Assembly (NCBI GenBank): GCA_964473735.1
Contig: CAYYQD010000001.1
Location: forward strand, 1 to 64,000
From: JAADCS01 sp964473735
Lineage (GTDB): Bacteria; Hydrothermota; Hydrothermia; LBFQ01
DNA: 64,000 nucleotides
Reading direction: 5' to 3'
Shown: in pieces, positions 35,739 through 45,361 of the stretch
Layout of the letters: every line of letters begins with the position of its first letter
Position numbering within the stretch: the first letter of the stretch is position 1
Program-made: the position numbers and the translations under genes
Notes under the pieces: generated by a model
Seen by the model: the letters and a program-made list of their open reading frames with translations, nothing else
Databases searched by the model: none
Told to the model about the DNA's origin: nothing

Positions 35739-36897
35739 AGCGCACCTCCGCCTCCTCCCGAAGCACCCGGGCCCAAACCTCCTCCTCGTCCCTTAAGAAG
35801 TTCCCGAACCTCAGGGTAAGGTACATATCTGATGGGGCGAAACGAAGGTCCGACGCCCTTGATAAGTTCTCCATGGCTCTGCGGCGTGGGTCCTTACTCT
35901 CCGGAAAGATGAGGTGGGCGTACCTGTTGAGCAGGTCTTTGCCGCCCACCTTGGCGAAAGCCACACAGAGAACCTGCTTTTGCGGTACCCTTATCGCTTC
36001 GCTTCCCCTCATAACGCGCAGTTTCCCGGCGAAGGTTATATAAACGGTGTTGTGTTTGATCTTGTGGAGGTACCACCACGTGTTGTAGAGCGAGCGTAAG
36101 CCCTCGTACGGCTTAAAGACCCCCTCTTTCCTCACCACGTACTTCAGGTAATCGTACATCACCCGTAATGTCGGGAAGGTCTCCGGGATGTCCAGATCCG
36201 GCACCTTCCCCTCAATTAGACCGGCGTAGATGGAAGCTACGGTATGCCCCATCTTATCACCCAGATTCTGAGATACGTACCTGGCCACCTCCACGTCCCC
36301 CACCTGAAGTCTGAAAGCCCCCCGAAGGGCCATGGCGTTCAGGGCGATGCCCAGAGCTCCCTGCTTCAGACTCATGGAAAGGGCGTCTTCTATATAGACC
36401 AGGGCTCTCTTTATCTCACCACCTACCAGAAAGCGCTTGCTGTTAAAGAAGAGGAAGAATAGCCTCTCAATTGGGGGGATGTCCTCCGGTGGATCGTAGT
36501 CGTACCCTTCAAGGAGCCTTACCGTGGCCATACGGGTGGGGCGGCCGAGGTCGTACCTCTTGGCCTCTTCGGTGTATCCGAGGGTGGTGAGTATCCAGAA
36601 GGCGACGTGCTCCGGTATCCTGGGAATCAGTGGAAGGAGACGGTCCGTCTGAAGGGTAAGCATGTAGTAGAGGGCGAGTACCTCCAGAAAGCTGTCCGGA
36701 AACTCTCCGTAGGTGTCCCTCCATCTCCTGAAAACCCTGCGCATACCCCTGACGTCCCTGCCCGTGGCGAGGACGCGCAGGAGGTTCAAAACGTTCTCCT
36801 CGTTGAACTCCTCCCGGGCCCGTCTGTGGGCTATCCTCTTGGCTCGCTCAATCTGGGCGTTGGCGAGGAGGTCATCCACCGACACCTCGGTACGCAT
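35728..36897 (-). CDS. Helical-repeat protein with BTAD/winged-helix-like C-terminus
   Basis: 389 aa. Residues 1-280 are helical and TPR/SARP-like. The C-terminal 100 residues (YITFAGKLRVMRGSEAIRVPQKQVLCVAFAKVGG..., HLIFPESKDPRRRAMENLSRASD) resemble the winged-helix plus first helices of bacterial transcriptional activators of the SARP/BTAD kind, here at the C- rather than the N-terminus. A transcription regulator is my best guess. TATAAT (complement of 36908-36913) ends 10 nt before the ATG. Confidence 0.5.
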   Translation of the reverse strand: MRTEVSVDDLLANAQIERAKRIAHRRAREEFNEENVLNLLRVLATGRDVRGMRRVFRRWRDTYGEFPDSFLEVLALYYMLTLQTDRLLPLIPRIPEHVAFWILTTLGYTEEAKRYDLGRPTRMATVRLLEGYDYDPPEDIPPIERLFFLFFNSKRFLVGGEIKRALVYIEDALSMSLKQGALGIALNAMALRGAFRLQVGDVEVARYVSQNLGDKMGHTVASIYAGLIEGKVPDLDIPETFPTLRVMYDYLKYVVRKEGVFKPYEGLRSLYNTWWYLHKIKHNTVYITFAGKLRVMRGSEAIRVPQKQVLCVAFAKVGGKDLLNRYAHLIFPESKDPRRRAMENLSRASDLRFAPSDMYLTLRFGNFLRDEEEVWARVLREEAEVRSKV

Positions 36898-36965
36898 TGG
36901 TAAGCGTATTATACGCCGGATTTACGGGGAAATCTTTCCGTTTTATGCGGCCGTACAATTGACAG

Positions 36966-38324
36966 TTGCTCAAGATAGCGCGGGCCCTTCTCCCGGAGAT
37001 AAAGGAGATGATCCGAAAACGGGAGCTGAGGCCTTTGAAGTTGCTCCTCTCCGAGCTCCATCCGGCGGAGATAGAGGACGTTATATCCGAACTGGAACCC
37101 TCCGATGCCGTTCTACTCCTCAAGCTGATACCTCCGGAGAAGGCCGCCGAAGTTATCTCCAACCTCAACACCCATAACCTTGACAGGATAATATCCGGCT
37201 TCTCCGACAGGCAGCTCCTTGAGATAGTGGAGGAGATGGACGACGACGACCGTACGGCCCTCTTTGAGGAGCTTCCGCCCGAGCTGGTACGGAGGATCCT
37301 GACCCTCCTACCGCCGGAGGAGAGGGAGGTGGCCCTGAAGCTGCTCCATTACCCAGAGAACTCGTGCGGGCGTCTCATGAACACCGAGTTCGTTGCCCTC
37401 AACAGGAACCGAACCGTGAGGGAGGCCCTGAATTACCTCAGAACCACGGACTATTCGGACGAGGTTCTACTGACCATATACGCTCTGGACGACGCCCAGC
37501 GTCTCAGGGGGCAGGTCAAGCTCACCCACCTCGTAAAGGCGGAGGAGGACACACCCATAGGCAAGCTGGCTGAGAAGGTACCCTTCGTGTCGGCCTACGA
37601 CCCGGCTTGGAAGGCCGCTAAGATAATGGCGGATTACGACCTCCTAACCATACCGGTGGTGGACGGATCCAACCGTATGTTAGGGGTTATAACCATAGAC
37701 GACGTGGTGGATGTGATAGTGGAGGAGAGCACGGAGGACTTCCTGAAGTTCGCCGCCGTGAGCGACCCCGAAGACAACTACTTCCTGCTCCCCGTATGGG
37801 AGAGGATGAAGAAGAGGCTGCCGTGGTTGGCGGGCCTTGCCCTTCTGGCCAACGTCTCCTCCTTCATAATAGGGGCGTACGAGGACGTGCTACGGGAGGC
37901 GGTCATACTGGCCGCTTTCATTCCCATCCTGAACGGTACGGCGGGGAACACGGGTTCCCAATGTGCGAGCTTCGTAATACGGGCTCTGGCCACGGGGGAA
38001 ATATCCCTTAACCCCCGCGAGGTGTTCAACCTGTGGATCAAGGAGATGGCCGGTGTTTTTGTGGGTCTGGCTTTACCCCTCTCTTTTATAGCAGCGGGGA
38101 GTGCCTTTATGCGCACCTTCAACCCGGTGATAACATCGGTCGTGGCACTGACCATGGTTATAGCGGTTCTGGTCGCCAACTCCATCGGTTTCTTCCTTCC
38201 CATAATAGCGAAACGCTTGGGTATAGACCCGGCGAGCATATCGGCCCCCCTAAACGCCACGTTGAACGATGCCCTGACCCTGACCCTCTACTTCACTATA
38301 TCCCGCCTTATCCTCCACCTGTGA
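36966..38324 (+). CDS. mgtE: Magnesium transporter MgtE
   Basis: 452 aa, TTG start 6 nt after TACAAT (36954-36959). Superhelical N-domain (AEIEDVISELEPSDAVLLLKLI ... ERILTLL type repeats), two CBS domains (LMNTEFVALNRNRTVREAL; TIPVVDGSNRMLGVITIDDVVDVI), and five membrane helices with the conserved PILNGTAGNTGSQ pore-side loop and NATLNDALTL. Magnesium-gated channel; the CBS domains sense cytosolic magnesium. The 3' end overlaps the convergent anti-sigma gene by 17 nt. Confidence 0.95.
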   Translation: MLKIARALLPEIKEMIRKRELRPLKLLLSELHPAEIEDVISELEPSDAVLLLKLIPPEKAAEVISNLNTHNLDRIISGFSDRQLLEIVEEMDDDDRTALFEELPPELVRRILTLLPPEEREVALKLLHYPENSCGRLMNTEFVALNRNRTVREALNYLRTTDYSDEVLLTIYALDDAQRLRGQVKLTHLVKAEEDTPIGKLAEKVPFVSAYDPAWKAAKIMADYDLLTIPVVDGSNRMLGVITIDDVVDVIVEESTEDFLKFAAVSDPEDNYFLLPVWERMKKRLPWLAGLALLANVSSFIIGAYEDVLREAVILAAFIPILNGTAGNTGSQCASFVIRALATGEISLNPREVFNLWIKEMAGVFVGLALPLSFIAAGSAFMRTFNPVITSVVALTMVIAVLVANSIGFFLPIIAKRLGIDPASISAPLNATLNDALTLTLYFTISRLILHL

Positions 38325-38886
38325 GCAGAGCGTAGGTCTCGGGGTCGTACAGTACCACCCTGTCGACGGTTAGGGTGTCCCTGTCCCGTATCACCTTCAC
38401 GACCACGTAGTGCTCCCCCCCGGACACCCGAGGCTCAAGGTAGAGGTAGTCCGTTCCTTCCTTCCGTATAACCGTCTCACCGTCTACCTGAACCTCAACC
38501 TTCAGGTGCCCGTCGCCCTGTACCAGGACGTATCCACCCCACAGGTCCTCAAGCCCGCTGACCTCAACCGGTGAGACGTACTCCTTCCCACCCCTGAAGA
38601 GCGGATTCTTTGTGGCCATGAATACGGCGATAAGTAAGGCAACTACCCCGAAGACGGAGGCAAGGACCCTCCCGTAGGGTAAGCCTCTCCTCACCGGAGG
38701 GGCGGGGGGAGGTACGATGTCCCGGTTCATCTCCTCCATCATCCTCACGATGCTCCTCTCCCTCTCGTACGTCCTCCTGCACTCCTCGCACGTCTTCAGG
38801 TGCTCCAAAAGGATCCTCCTCTCCTCTCCTTCCAGCCTCCCTATGGCCAGCAGGGGTATAAGGTCCTTAATCTCTCTGTGTTCCAT
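38308..38886 (-). CDS. Zinc-binding anti-sigma factor
   Basis: 192 aa. N-terminal ZAS domain: His3, then HxxxCxxC with His29, Cys33 and Cys36. One membrane helix at about 72-90 (VLASVFGVVALLIAVFMA) and a periplasmic beta domain of 100 residues. It should bind the ECF sigma encoded 1 nt upstream and release it on an envelope signal. The AGGAGGG site lies inside the end of the sigma gene. Confidence 0.85.
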   Translation of the reverse strand: MEHREIKDLIPLLAIGRLEGEERRILLEHLKTCEECRRTYERERSIVRMMEEMNRDIVPPPAPPVRRGLPYGRVLASVFGVVALLIAVFMATKNPLFRGGKEYVSPVEVSGLEDLWGGYVLVQGDGHLKVEVQVDGETVIRKEGTDYLYLEPRVSGGEHYVVVKVIRDRDTLTVDRVVLYDPETYALLTGGG

Positions 38887-38887
38887 T

Positions 38888-39412
38888 CTAACCCTCCTTT
38901 AAGAGCCTGTGCAGTTTCCTCTTCGCCCTGTTCAGGCGCGATTTCACGGTGCCGACGCTGACGCCCAGGGCGTCGGCTATCTCCCTGTAGGTCATCTTCT
39001 CTACGTAGAACAGGTACAGTACCTCCCTGAAGGACTCCGGAAGGGAGTGGTAGGCCCGCCTGAAGTCCTCCAGAGGGACGGCAAAGTCCGGGGTCTCCTC
39101 CTCGTCGCCGTAGTCGTCCTCCCGGGCGAGCAGAGGGTTATCCAGGTCGTCGGTCTCCTCCGAGTACGGTGCGGGTAGGAGGGGGAGGTGGCGGTTCCTG
39201 TAGGACCAGTAGTCCCTGACCACGTTTATGGCTATGCTGAACAGCCACGTCTTTACGGAGGACAGTCCTTTGAACCGGGAGAAGCCTTTGAGGGCCTTCA
39301 GGAATACCTCCGAGGTAAGGTCAAGGGCGTCGTTGTAGTCCCTGACTTTGGAATACACGAAGCGGAAGACGTTTCCGTAATGTTTGCGGTATACCTCCTC
39401 AAAGGACACCAT
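38888..39412 (-). CDS. ECF-type RNA polymerase sigma factor
   Basis: 174 aa. Region 2 (YGNVFRFVYSKVRDYNDALDLTSEVFLKAL ... KTWLFSIAINVVRDYWS) and region 4 (LPESFREVLYLFYVEKMTYREIADALGVSVGTVKSRLNRAKRKL) with a negatively charged linker. It forms a two-gene unit with the membrane anti-sigma. The bases just before its ATG (TCTAATCT) are too close to act as the usual -10 box, so its promoter differs from that of other genes here, perhaps autoregulated. Confidence 0.93.
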   Translation of the reverse strand: MVSFEEVYRKHYGNVFRFVYSKVRDYNDALDLTSEVFLKALKGFSRFKGLSSVKTWLFSIAINVVRDYWSYRNRHLPLLPAPYSEETDDLDNPLLAREDDYGDEEETPDFAVPLEDFRRAYHSLPESFREVLYLFYVEKMTYREIADALGVSVGTVKSRLNRAKRKLHRLLKEG

Positions 39413-39434
39413 AGATTAGACTTCGGTCTGTTCC

Positions 39435-40745
39435 CTACCCCCCGAGGGCCTTAAGGACCATACTCTTCAGCCTATCCCCTATCTCCTTTATCTCCTCCTC
39501 CTCTACGAAAGTGAGCCTACCCTCCTTCTTTAGGACCTTTCCGTCTATAAAGACCCACTCAACGTCGCTGGACTTCGCCGCATACACCAGATGGGAGTAG
39601 GGGTCGTAAATCGGCTGGAGGTGGGGTCTGTCCAGAGATACGGCTATGAAGTCGGCCCTCTTGCCCGGCACTATTGATCCTATGAGGTCGTCCATACCCA
39701 AGACCTTCGCACCCCCCAAGGTGGCCATCTTTACCACCGTCTCGGCGTCCATTACAGTCGGATCCATCCTGACCACCTTATGGAGGAGGGCGGTGCTCCT
39801 CATCTCGGAGAACAGGTCAAGGTCGTTGTTGGACGCGGCCCCGTCCGTTGCCAAGCCCACGGTTATGCCCTCTTTGAGGTAGTCGGGTACGGGTGCTACC
39901 CCGGAGGCCAGCTTCATGTTGCTCTCGGGGTCGTGGGCCACCTTCACCCCTTTCTCCCGGTATATGGCCCTCTCCAACGAAGAGACGTGGACGGAGTGGG
40001 CGGCCACGAAATGCACGTCCTCAAACAGGCCCAGGGAGTTCAGGTACTCAACCGGCCTCCTCCCGTACCTCCCGGTTATCTGTTTCACCTCGTCCTCCGT
40101 CTCCGCCACGTGCATGTGCAGGGGAACGTCGTTCTCTCTCGCTATGGCGTACCCTTCCCGGAGTAGGTCCGGAGAGCAGGAGTAGGGGGCGTGGAGGGCC
40201 ACACCGAAGCGCACGTACCTGAACTTACCGTTCAGACTCATCTGCTCCCGCACCCGCCTTATACCCTCTTCGGGTACCTTGAAGGAGGGAGTCGGGAAGT
40301 CTATGAGGCCCTCGGCTAAGACCCCCCTGAAACCTATCTCCTCCATCACCTCGGCGGCCACCTCCTGAAAGAAGTACATGTCGTTTATGGCTCCGGTGCC
40401 ACCGCTCACCATCTCGGCTATGGCCAGCCTGTAAGCCAACTTCACCATCTCGGGGCTCACGGTCTTACCTTCGGCCGGCCAGATGTACTCCTGAAGCCAT
40501 TTGAAGAGGGGGAGGTCGTCGGCCAACCCCCGGTAGGCCACCATGGCCGTGTGGGTGTGGGTGTTTATTAAGGTGGGGAGGCCTATTGAAGGGCGGGTGT
40601 CTATCACCTCGTATCCGCTTACATCAACCTCACCCCACCTGCCTACGGCCATTATCTCACCGTTCTCCACCGTCACCACGCCGTCGGCTATGGCCCCTCC
40701 CTCTATCGGAAGGAGATAGGAGAACCTGACAGCGAAGCGCTCCAT
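39435..40745 (-). CDS. mtaD: 5'-methylthioadenosine/S-adenosylhomocysteine deaminase
   Basis: 436 aa amidohydrolase. Metal ligands in NTHTHTAM, HMHVAETEDEV, FVAAHSVHV and ATDGAASNNDLDLF; the family-typical RGLADDLPLFKWLQEYIWP is intact. Deaminates MTA or SAH to the inosyl form. With mtnA at 51601 it points to methylthio-nucleoside salvage. TAGAAT (complement of 40753-40758) ends 7 nt before the ATG and faces the bamA promoter. Confidence 0.9.
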   Translation of the reverse strand: MERFAVRFSYLLPIEGGAIADGVVTVENGEIMAVGRWGEVDVSGYEVIDTRPSIGLPTLINTHTHTAMVAYRGLADDLPLFKWLQEYIWPAEGKTVSPEMVKLAYRLAIAEMVSGGTGAINDMYFFQEVAAEVMEEIGFRGVLAEGLIDFPTPSFKVPEEGIRRVREQMSLNGKFRYVRFGVALHAPYSCSPDLLREGYAIARENDVPLHMHVAETEDEVKQITGRYGRRPVEYLNSLGLFEDVHFVAAHSVHVSSLERAIYREKGVKVAHDPESNMKLASGVAPVPDYLKEGITVGLATDGAASNNDLDLFSEMRSTALLHKVVRMDPTVMDAETVVKMATLGGAKVLGMDDLIGSIVPGKRADFIAVSLDRPHLQPIYDPYSHLVYAAKSSDVEWVFIDGKVLKKEGRLTFVEEEEIKEIGDRLKSMVLKALGG

Positions 40746-40752
40746 AGAAAAG

Positions 40753-40809
40753 ATTCTACGGTCTTACGAATCCACTTTCACGTACGCGGGTACGTTTCTG
40801 CGGTAGAAT
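40753..40809. promoter_or_regulatory. Divergent -10 boxes for mtaD and bamA
   Basis: TAGAAT on the minus strand (40753-40758) for the deaminase and TAGAAT on the plus strand (40804-40809) for bamA, ending 8 nt before its ATG. Confidence 0.6.
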
Positions 40810-40817
40810 AGCCTTCC

Positions 40818-43155
40818 ATGGTGCTACTGTTGATAGGACAGGGACAGGCGGCCGGTAGCGTTGCCGATACCACTCCGAAGGTGGTTCACATAGGCCAGAT
40901 ACAGTTCGTAGGTGTCAGATGGACGAACCATCAGGTACTGCGCAACGCCGTAAAGCTCACGGAGGGGCAGAAGATAACGGGGATGGACTTCAAGGACGTC
41001 CTCAACCGACTGTGGGATCTGGGTATATTTGACGACATAAAGGCTCTGGGGATGCTCCACGGGGACACCCTTGACCTTCTCTTTGACCTGAAGGAGGCCC
41101 CCCGGATAAAGAAGATCAAGATAGAGGGCGCCAAGAAAGTAAAAGGAAAAGTCTTCGCGGATACCCTCAAAAAGCTCTTCAAAGGGAAGGCCGCCACCGA
41201 GAGGAACCTCTTTAAGATGAAGAAGCTGGTGGAGAAGATATACCACCAGAAGGGATACCTACAGGTTCAGGTTGAGTACGAGGTCAGCAAACCCGACAAG
41301 AAGGGAGAGGTTGAGATAAAGTTCAAGGTGAAGGAGGGGGAGAAGTTCAAAGTGGGGTTCATAGAGTTTAAGGGGAATAAGACCTACTCGGATCGCACCC
41401 TCAGTCGGGTCATACACACCAAGCCCTACAGGTGGTGGTTGAGGCTCACGAGCTGGTACGTCTTTGACGAGAACAAGTGGAAGGAGGACCTCCGCAGGAT
41501 TGAGGACTTCTACCACAACCACGGTTTTCCTGACGCACGGGTGGATTCCTTCAGGACCGTAAAGCTGGAGAAGGGCTTCATGGGGATAGTCGTCTTCCTG
41601 AGCGAGGGGAAGGAGTACAGGTTCGGTAAGTTCCAGTTTAAGGGCAACAAAGTCTTCGGGGATACGGTCCTCGCCCGGAGGGTTGAGAGGGTAAAAAAAA
41701 AGTTCAACCCCTTTGACTGGATAAAGTACCGCTTCTGGTACCAGGCCCCCCACGCCCTCAACCCGGACCTCTACTCGGCCGAGAAGTACAGCCTGATGAA
41801 GCAGGAGGTCCTCGGCCTGTACGCCGACTCGGGGTACATATACACCCGGATAGACGACCACTCCGAGAGGAGGGACGGCCGCATAGACTTCAGCTGGGAT
41901 ATAACGGAAAACTGGAGGGTTAAGGTCCGTCTGGTCAATATCTACGGCAATACCCGTACCTACGACCGCGTTATAAGGCGGGAGTTCTGGATGTTCCCCG
42001 GGGAGTACTTCTCCCGTGCTAAACTCATAAGGAGCGTCAGGAACCTTTACTTCCTTAACTACTTTGAGGGGGTACAGCCCGACTTTTCACCCGTACCCGA
42101 CGACTCCCTCTGGATAGACCTGAACGTGCGGGTCACGGAGAGGCCTACGGGACAGATAAGTGCTGGCGTCAGCTACAGCCAGCTGGAGGGACTCTTCGGG
42201 AACCTCTCCTTTCAACAACCGAACTTCTTGGGAAGGGGGCAGTCCATAGGTGTGGTTGTGGAGTACGGGAGCTGGAGAAAGAACTTCCGCCTATCCTTCA
42301 CCGAACCGTGGTTCGCCGGAGAGCCCACGAGCGTTGGGGCCAGCCTGTACTACCTCACCGGGTACTACTTTGACTACTGGCAGAACAACGTCGGCGCCCA
42401 GATAAACTTAGGCAGGAGGATATTCGGGACCTACTGGGGGATAAACGGATTCTACAAGTTTGAGAGGATAAGGCTGTACGACATCAACCCCAAGTACGCC
42501 GGTCAGCCCTTCTACGACTACTGGCAGAACAAGAAGGGAGGGCTGTACATGAGCACCATCTCCGGAACGGTCTATTACGACTCAAGGGACAGAATTTTCA
42601 ACGCCATGAACGGGTACAGGGTGTCCTACGAGCTGGACCTGGTGGGTGGCCCCATGGGTGGGGACGTGAGCTTCACCAGACACTTCCCGGAGGTACAGGC
42701 CTTCAAGCCCTTCCCCTTCTTCGGAGGGGATAAGCTCATAAACGCCTTCAGGATACGGGGAGGACTCCTGACGGGTCTGACTACGGATAAGGACATCCCC
42801 TTCTTTGAGTACTTCCTCCTGGGGGACGTCGGCTTTTACGGTCTAAGGGGATACAACCTCCGGAGTGTCGGTACCCACGTGGGTGGCAGCGTGATAGGGG
42901 GTAAGGTGTTCGCCGTTTTCACGTACGAGTTCCGGATAAGGCCGAGCGAGAACTTCTATCTGCTCGCCTTCGCCGAGGCGGGAAACGCTTGGTGGGAGCC
43001 GAGGACGGTCAATTTTAGAGACCTCAAGCGGAGCGCCGGAGTGGGGTTCCGTGCCCAGGTACCCATGCTGGGGATAATGGGTATAGACCTGGGCTACGGG
43101 TTTGACGATCCCTCCCACCGTTGGGTGCCACACTTCCAGATAGGGGCGACCTTCT
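40818..43155 (+). CDS. bamA: Outer-membrane assembly factor BamA
   Basis: 779 codons are readable and the last is Phe (HFQIGATF); the next codon begins with T and is cut by the N run, so the protein is almost certainly complete except for its stop. Short signal MVLLLIG before QGQAAG. Five POTRA-like domains (about 25-430) precede the 16-strand barrel with the LRGY form of the VRGF motif (YGLRGYNLRSVG). Catalyses insertion of barrel proteins. The C-terminal Phe fits the barrel-recognition signal. Confidence 0.93.
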
Positions 43156-43255
43156 NNNNNNNNNNNNNNNNNNNNNNNNNNNNNNNNNNNNNNNNNNNNN
43201 NNNNNNNNNNNNNNNNNNNNNNNNNNNNNNNNNNNNNNNNNNNNNNNNNNNNNNN
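43156..43255. other. Scaffold gap of 100 N
   Basis: Exactly 100 N. It removes the bamA stop codon and the 5' end of the restriction endonuclease gene. True distance unknown. Confidence 0.99.
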
Positions 43256-43887
43256 GTCCGGATGTGGGACTTTCGGATCGCTCCCCCGCGGACGTCGCCG
43301 TAGTAAAGACCCCCGATAGGGTACAGCAGCCGCAGAATATCCTTCTCATCGTTGAAGTTAAGATGTCTATCGTGTGGAATTGGGAATACTATCCTCAAAA
43401 CGGGGAGATAGTGTGCATAGGGGACTACACGACTCATCAGGGTAATCCGGGTTTCTTGCGTTCGGATACCATGTTGAAAGCCATCGGGAAAAGCATAAAC
43501 ATAAGAGTTTCGGGCCCCAAGTCCTCCAAAATACCGATCGTGGTCGTTGGGAATACGCCTATCACCAAGTTCTACTACAACAAAGTGGATCTTCTGAAGA
43601 TGTCAGGCATAGTTCAAGGATTTTACTCCGTAAATCCTAAACCTCTAAACGCACCCGGCGGGGACAATATCAAAAGCACTCCGAGGGGAGGGTTCCTGAG
43701 GGTTGATACGCCCCATGAGTTGTACGAGAACTTAAGACGTCTGATCGTAGAGGACAGGGAATTCTTCTCCTCAATGCTTCCCAAGAGGGATCTGGGTAAA
43801 ATTATAGATATGGCGAGTAAAGAGCGCACCTATGAGGCGAAGGCGGAGAAGTTCTTACTCCTGCTCAGGAGGTTGAACTATGGCTAA
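43256..43887 (+). CDS. Type II restriction endonuclease, PD-(D/E)XK fold (5' end in gap)
   Basis: 210 codons are visible, open into the gap. A PD-(D/E)XK catalytic core is readable: PADVAVV (Asp codon 43291-43293) and, 20 residues later, IVEVK (Glu 43354-43356, Lys 43360-43362). The first ATG (43363) lies directly after the catalytic Lys, so it cannot be the true start. Downstream, SIVWNWEY, NIRVSG and GIVQGFYSVNPKP are strongly patterned. It overlaps the methyltransferase gene by 8 nt, the classic R-M arrangement. The recognition site is not readable. Confidence 0.75.
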
Positions 43888-44758
43888 GAGGCGTAAAACT
43901 AAGACCAGCAGGTTCGGAGCACCCGGCCGGGTGAGCCACGACTCTTCCGGATTCTATTCCAGCAGGCTGTACGAGGGGTTGCCAAAGGAAAAGAGAGTGC
44001 TTTACGTAGAAAATTCCATCCCGAAGAAGTATTTGAACAGGATCTTCTGTAAAAGTAGCGAAAGTATGGATGAGCTTCCGGATAACAGCGTACATCTGAT
44101 GGTCACCTCACCCCCTTACAACGTGGGGAAGGAGTACGACCAGAACCTATCCCTCGGCGAGTATCGGGAATTTTTAAGGAGAGTCTGGAGGGAAACCTAC
44201 AGGGTTCTGGTACCCGGTGGAAGGGCGTGTATAAACGTGGCGAATTTAGGAAGAAAACCCTATATTCCATTACATGCCTTTATAATTGAGGATATGCTGG
44301 ATATAGGTTTCCTGATGAGAGGGGAGATAATCTGGAACAAAGGGGCGAGTGCCACCTCCTCTACGGCGTGGGGTAGCTGGATGTCCCCCCGAAATCCCAC
44401 CTTAAGGGACGTGCATGAGTACATCCTTGTCTTTTCAAAAGATACTTTCCGCAGAGAGAACCCGGGGCGCAGGGAAAGTACCATAAGTAAGGAAGAGTTT
44501 TTGGAGTTTACTAAGAGCGTATGGACCTTCCCCGCAGTTTCGGCTAAAAAAATCGGCCATCCTGCACCTTTCCCGGAGGATCTACCCTACAGGTGCATAC
44601 AGCTCTACACTTTTAAGGGGGAGGTTGTACTGGATCCGTTTATGGGGAGCGGCCAGACCGCCATGGCGGCTTTGAAAACGGGGAGATTCTACGTAGGTTA
44701 CGAGATAAACCCGGAGTACGTGAGGCTCGCCAAAAGTAGAGCTCTATCCCTATTTTGA
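43880..44758 (+). CDS. Type II DNA methyltransferase (N4-cytosine or N6-adenine)
   Basis: 292 aa, beta-class order: catalytic motif IV TSPPYNVGKEYD (about residue 74) before the SAM-binding motif I region DPFMGSGQTAMAAL (about 252), and VGYEINPEYVRLA. TSPPY is most common in N4-cytosine enzymes but also occurs in adenine enzymes. It protects the host from the adjacent endonuclease. The region is visibly AT-richer than neighbours and uses more AAA/TTA codons, which fits horizontal transfer. Confidence 0.88.
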   Translation: MAKRRKTKTSRFGAPGRVSHDSSGFYSSRLYEGLPKEKRVLYVENSIPKKYLNRIFCKSSESMDELPDNSVHLMVTSPPYNVGKEYDQNLSLGEYREFLRRVWRETYRVLVPGGRACINVANLGRKPYIPLHAFIIEDMLDIGFLMRGEIIWNKGASATSSTAWGSWMSPRNPTLRDVHEYILVFSKDTFRRENPGRRESTISKEEFLEFTKSVWTFPAVSAKKIGHPAPFPEDLPYRCIQLYTFKGEVVLDPFMGSGQTAMAALKTGRFYVGYEINPEYVRLAKSRALSLF

Positions 44759-44770
44759 AGTACCGTCCGA

Positions 44771-45211
44771 TTACTTACCCTTTAAAGCGTCCCTTATCTC
44801 CCGTAGGAGCTTTATCTCCTCCGGAGGCTCCGGGGGAGCGGCCGGGACCTCGGCCTCCTTTTTCCGGTTGAGGGCGTTCATGGCTTTAATCACCAAGAAT
44901 ATGGCGAAGGCCACGATGAGGAAATTCACTATATCGTTTATCCACTGACCGTAGGCCAGAACCGTAGCTCCGGACTCCTGCGCCGCCTTGAGGGTGGAGT
45001 AAGGACCCGGCTCCGTACCGCTCTTCAGTACCACGAAGAGGTTGGAGAAGTCCGTACCACCCAGAAGGAGACCTATGGGGGGCATGAGGACGTTCTGAAC
45101 GAAGGACTTGACCACGGTACCGAAGGCCGCACCTATCACTATGCCCACGGCCATATCCACGACGTTCCCTCTTTGAACGAACTCTTTAAACTCCTTTGCG
45201 AAGGACCTCAT
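44771..45211 (-). CDS. mscL: Large-conductance mechanosensitive channel
   Basis: 146 aa. FAKEFKEFVQRGNVVDMAVG and the first helix GIVIGAAFGTVVKSFVQN are diagnostic; second helix INDIVNFLIVAFAIFLVIKAM and a charged C-terminal bundle (LLREIRDALKGK). Pentameric emergency valve against osmotic downshock. Its promoter is the clearest in the window. Confidence 0.97.
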   Translation of the reverse strand: MRSFAKEFKEFVQRGNVVDMAVGIVIGAAFGTVVKSFVQNVLMPPIGLLLGGTDFSNLFVVLKSGTEPGPYSTLKAAQESGATVLAYGQWINDIVNFLIVAFAIFLVIKAMNALNRKKEAEVPAAPPEPPEEIKLLREIRDALKGK

Positions 45212-45219
45212 GAGTGTGT

Positions 45220-45247
45220 ATTATACGTGCGTAATCCTACTTTTCAA
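45220..45247 (-). promoter_or_regulatory. mscL promoter with -35 and -10
   Basis: Minus strand TTGAAA (complement of 45242-45247), 16-bp spacer, TATAAT (complement of 45220-45225), 8 nt before the ATG. One of few promoters here with a good -35 hexamer. Confidence 0.75.
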
Positions 45248-45308
45248 GTACTGTGTTATTTAGGGATTTGAAATTGGCTTAAATCGTGCGGTAAGTTGTG
45301 TTCCCTTC

Positions 45309-45326
45309 CGGTCGTATGGACGACCG
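45309..45326. other. Perfect 7-bp stem-loop upstream of mscL
   Basis: CGGTCGT-ATGG-ACGACCG. It lies downstream of the glycosidase-fold gene on the minus strand but has no T-run. Confidence 0.3.
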
Positions 45327-45361
45327 TTACGCGCTCGTAAAACACCTACCCGTTCCCACAC

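Noticed and set aside
39415..39420. TCTAAT as the -10 box of the ECF sigma gene
   Set aside because: Only 2 nt from the ATG, too close for transcription to start before the codon.
43363..43887. ATG at 43363 as start of the restriction gene
   Set aside because: It would remove the PD-(D/E)XK residues that lie directly before it in the same open frame.
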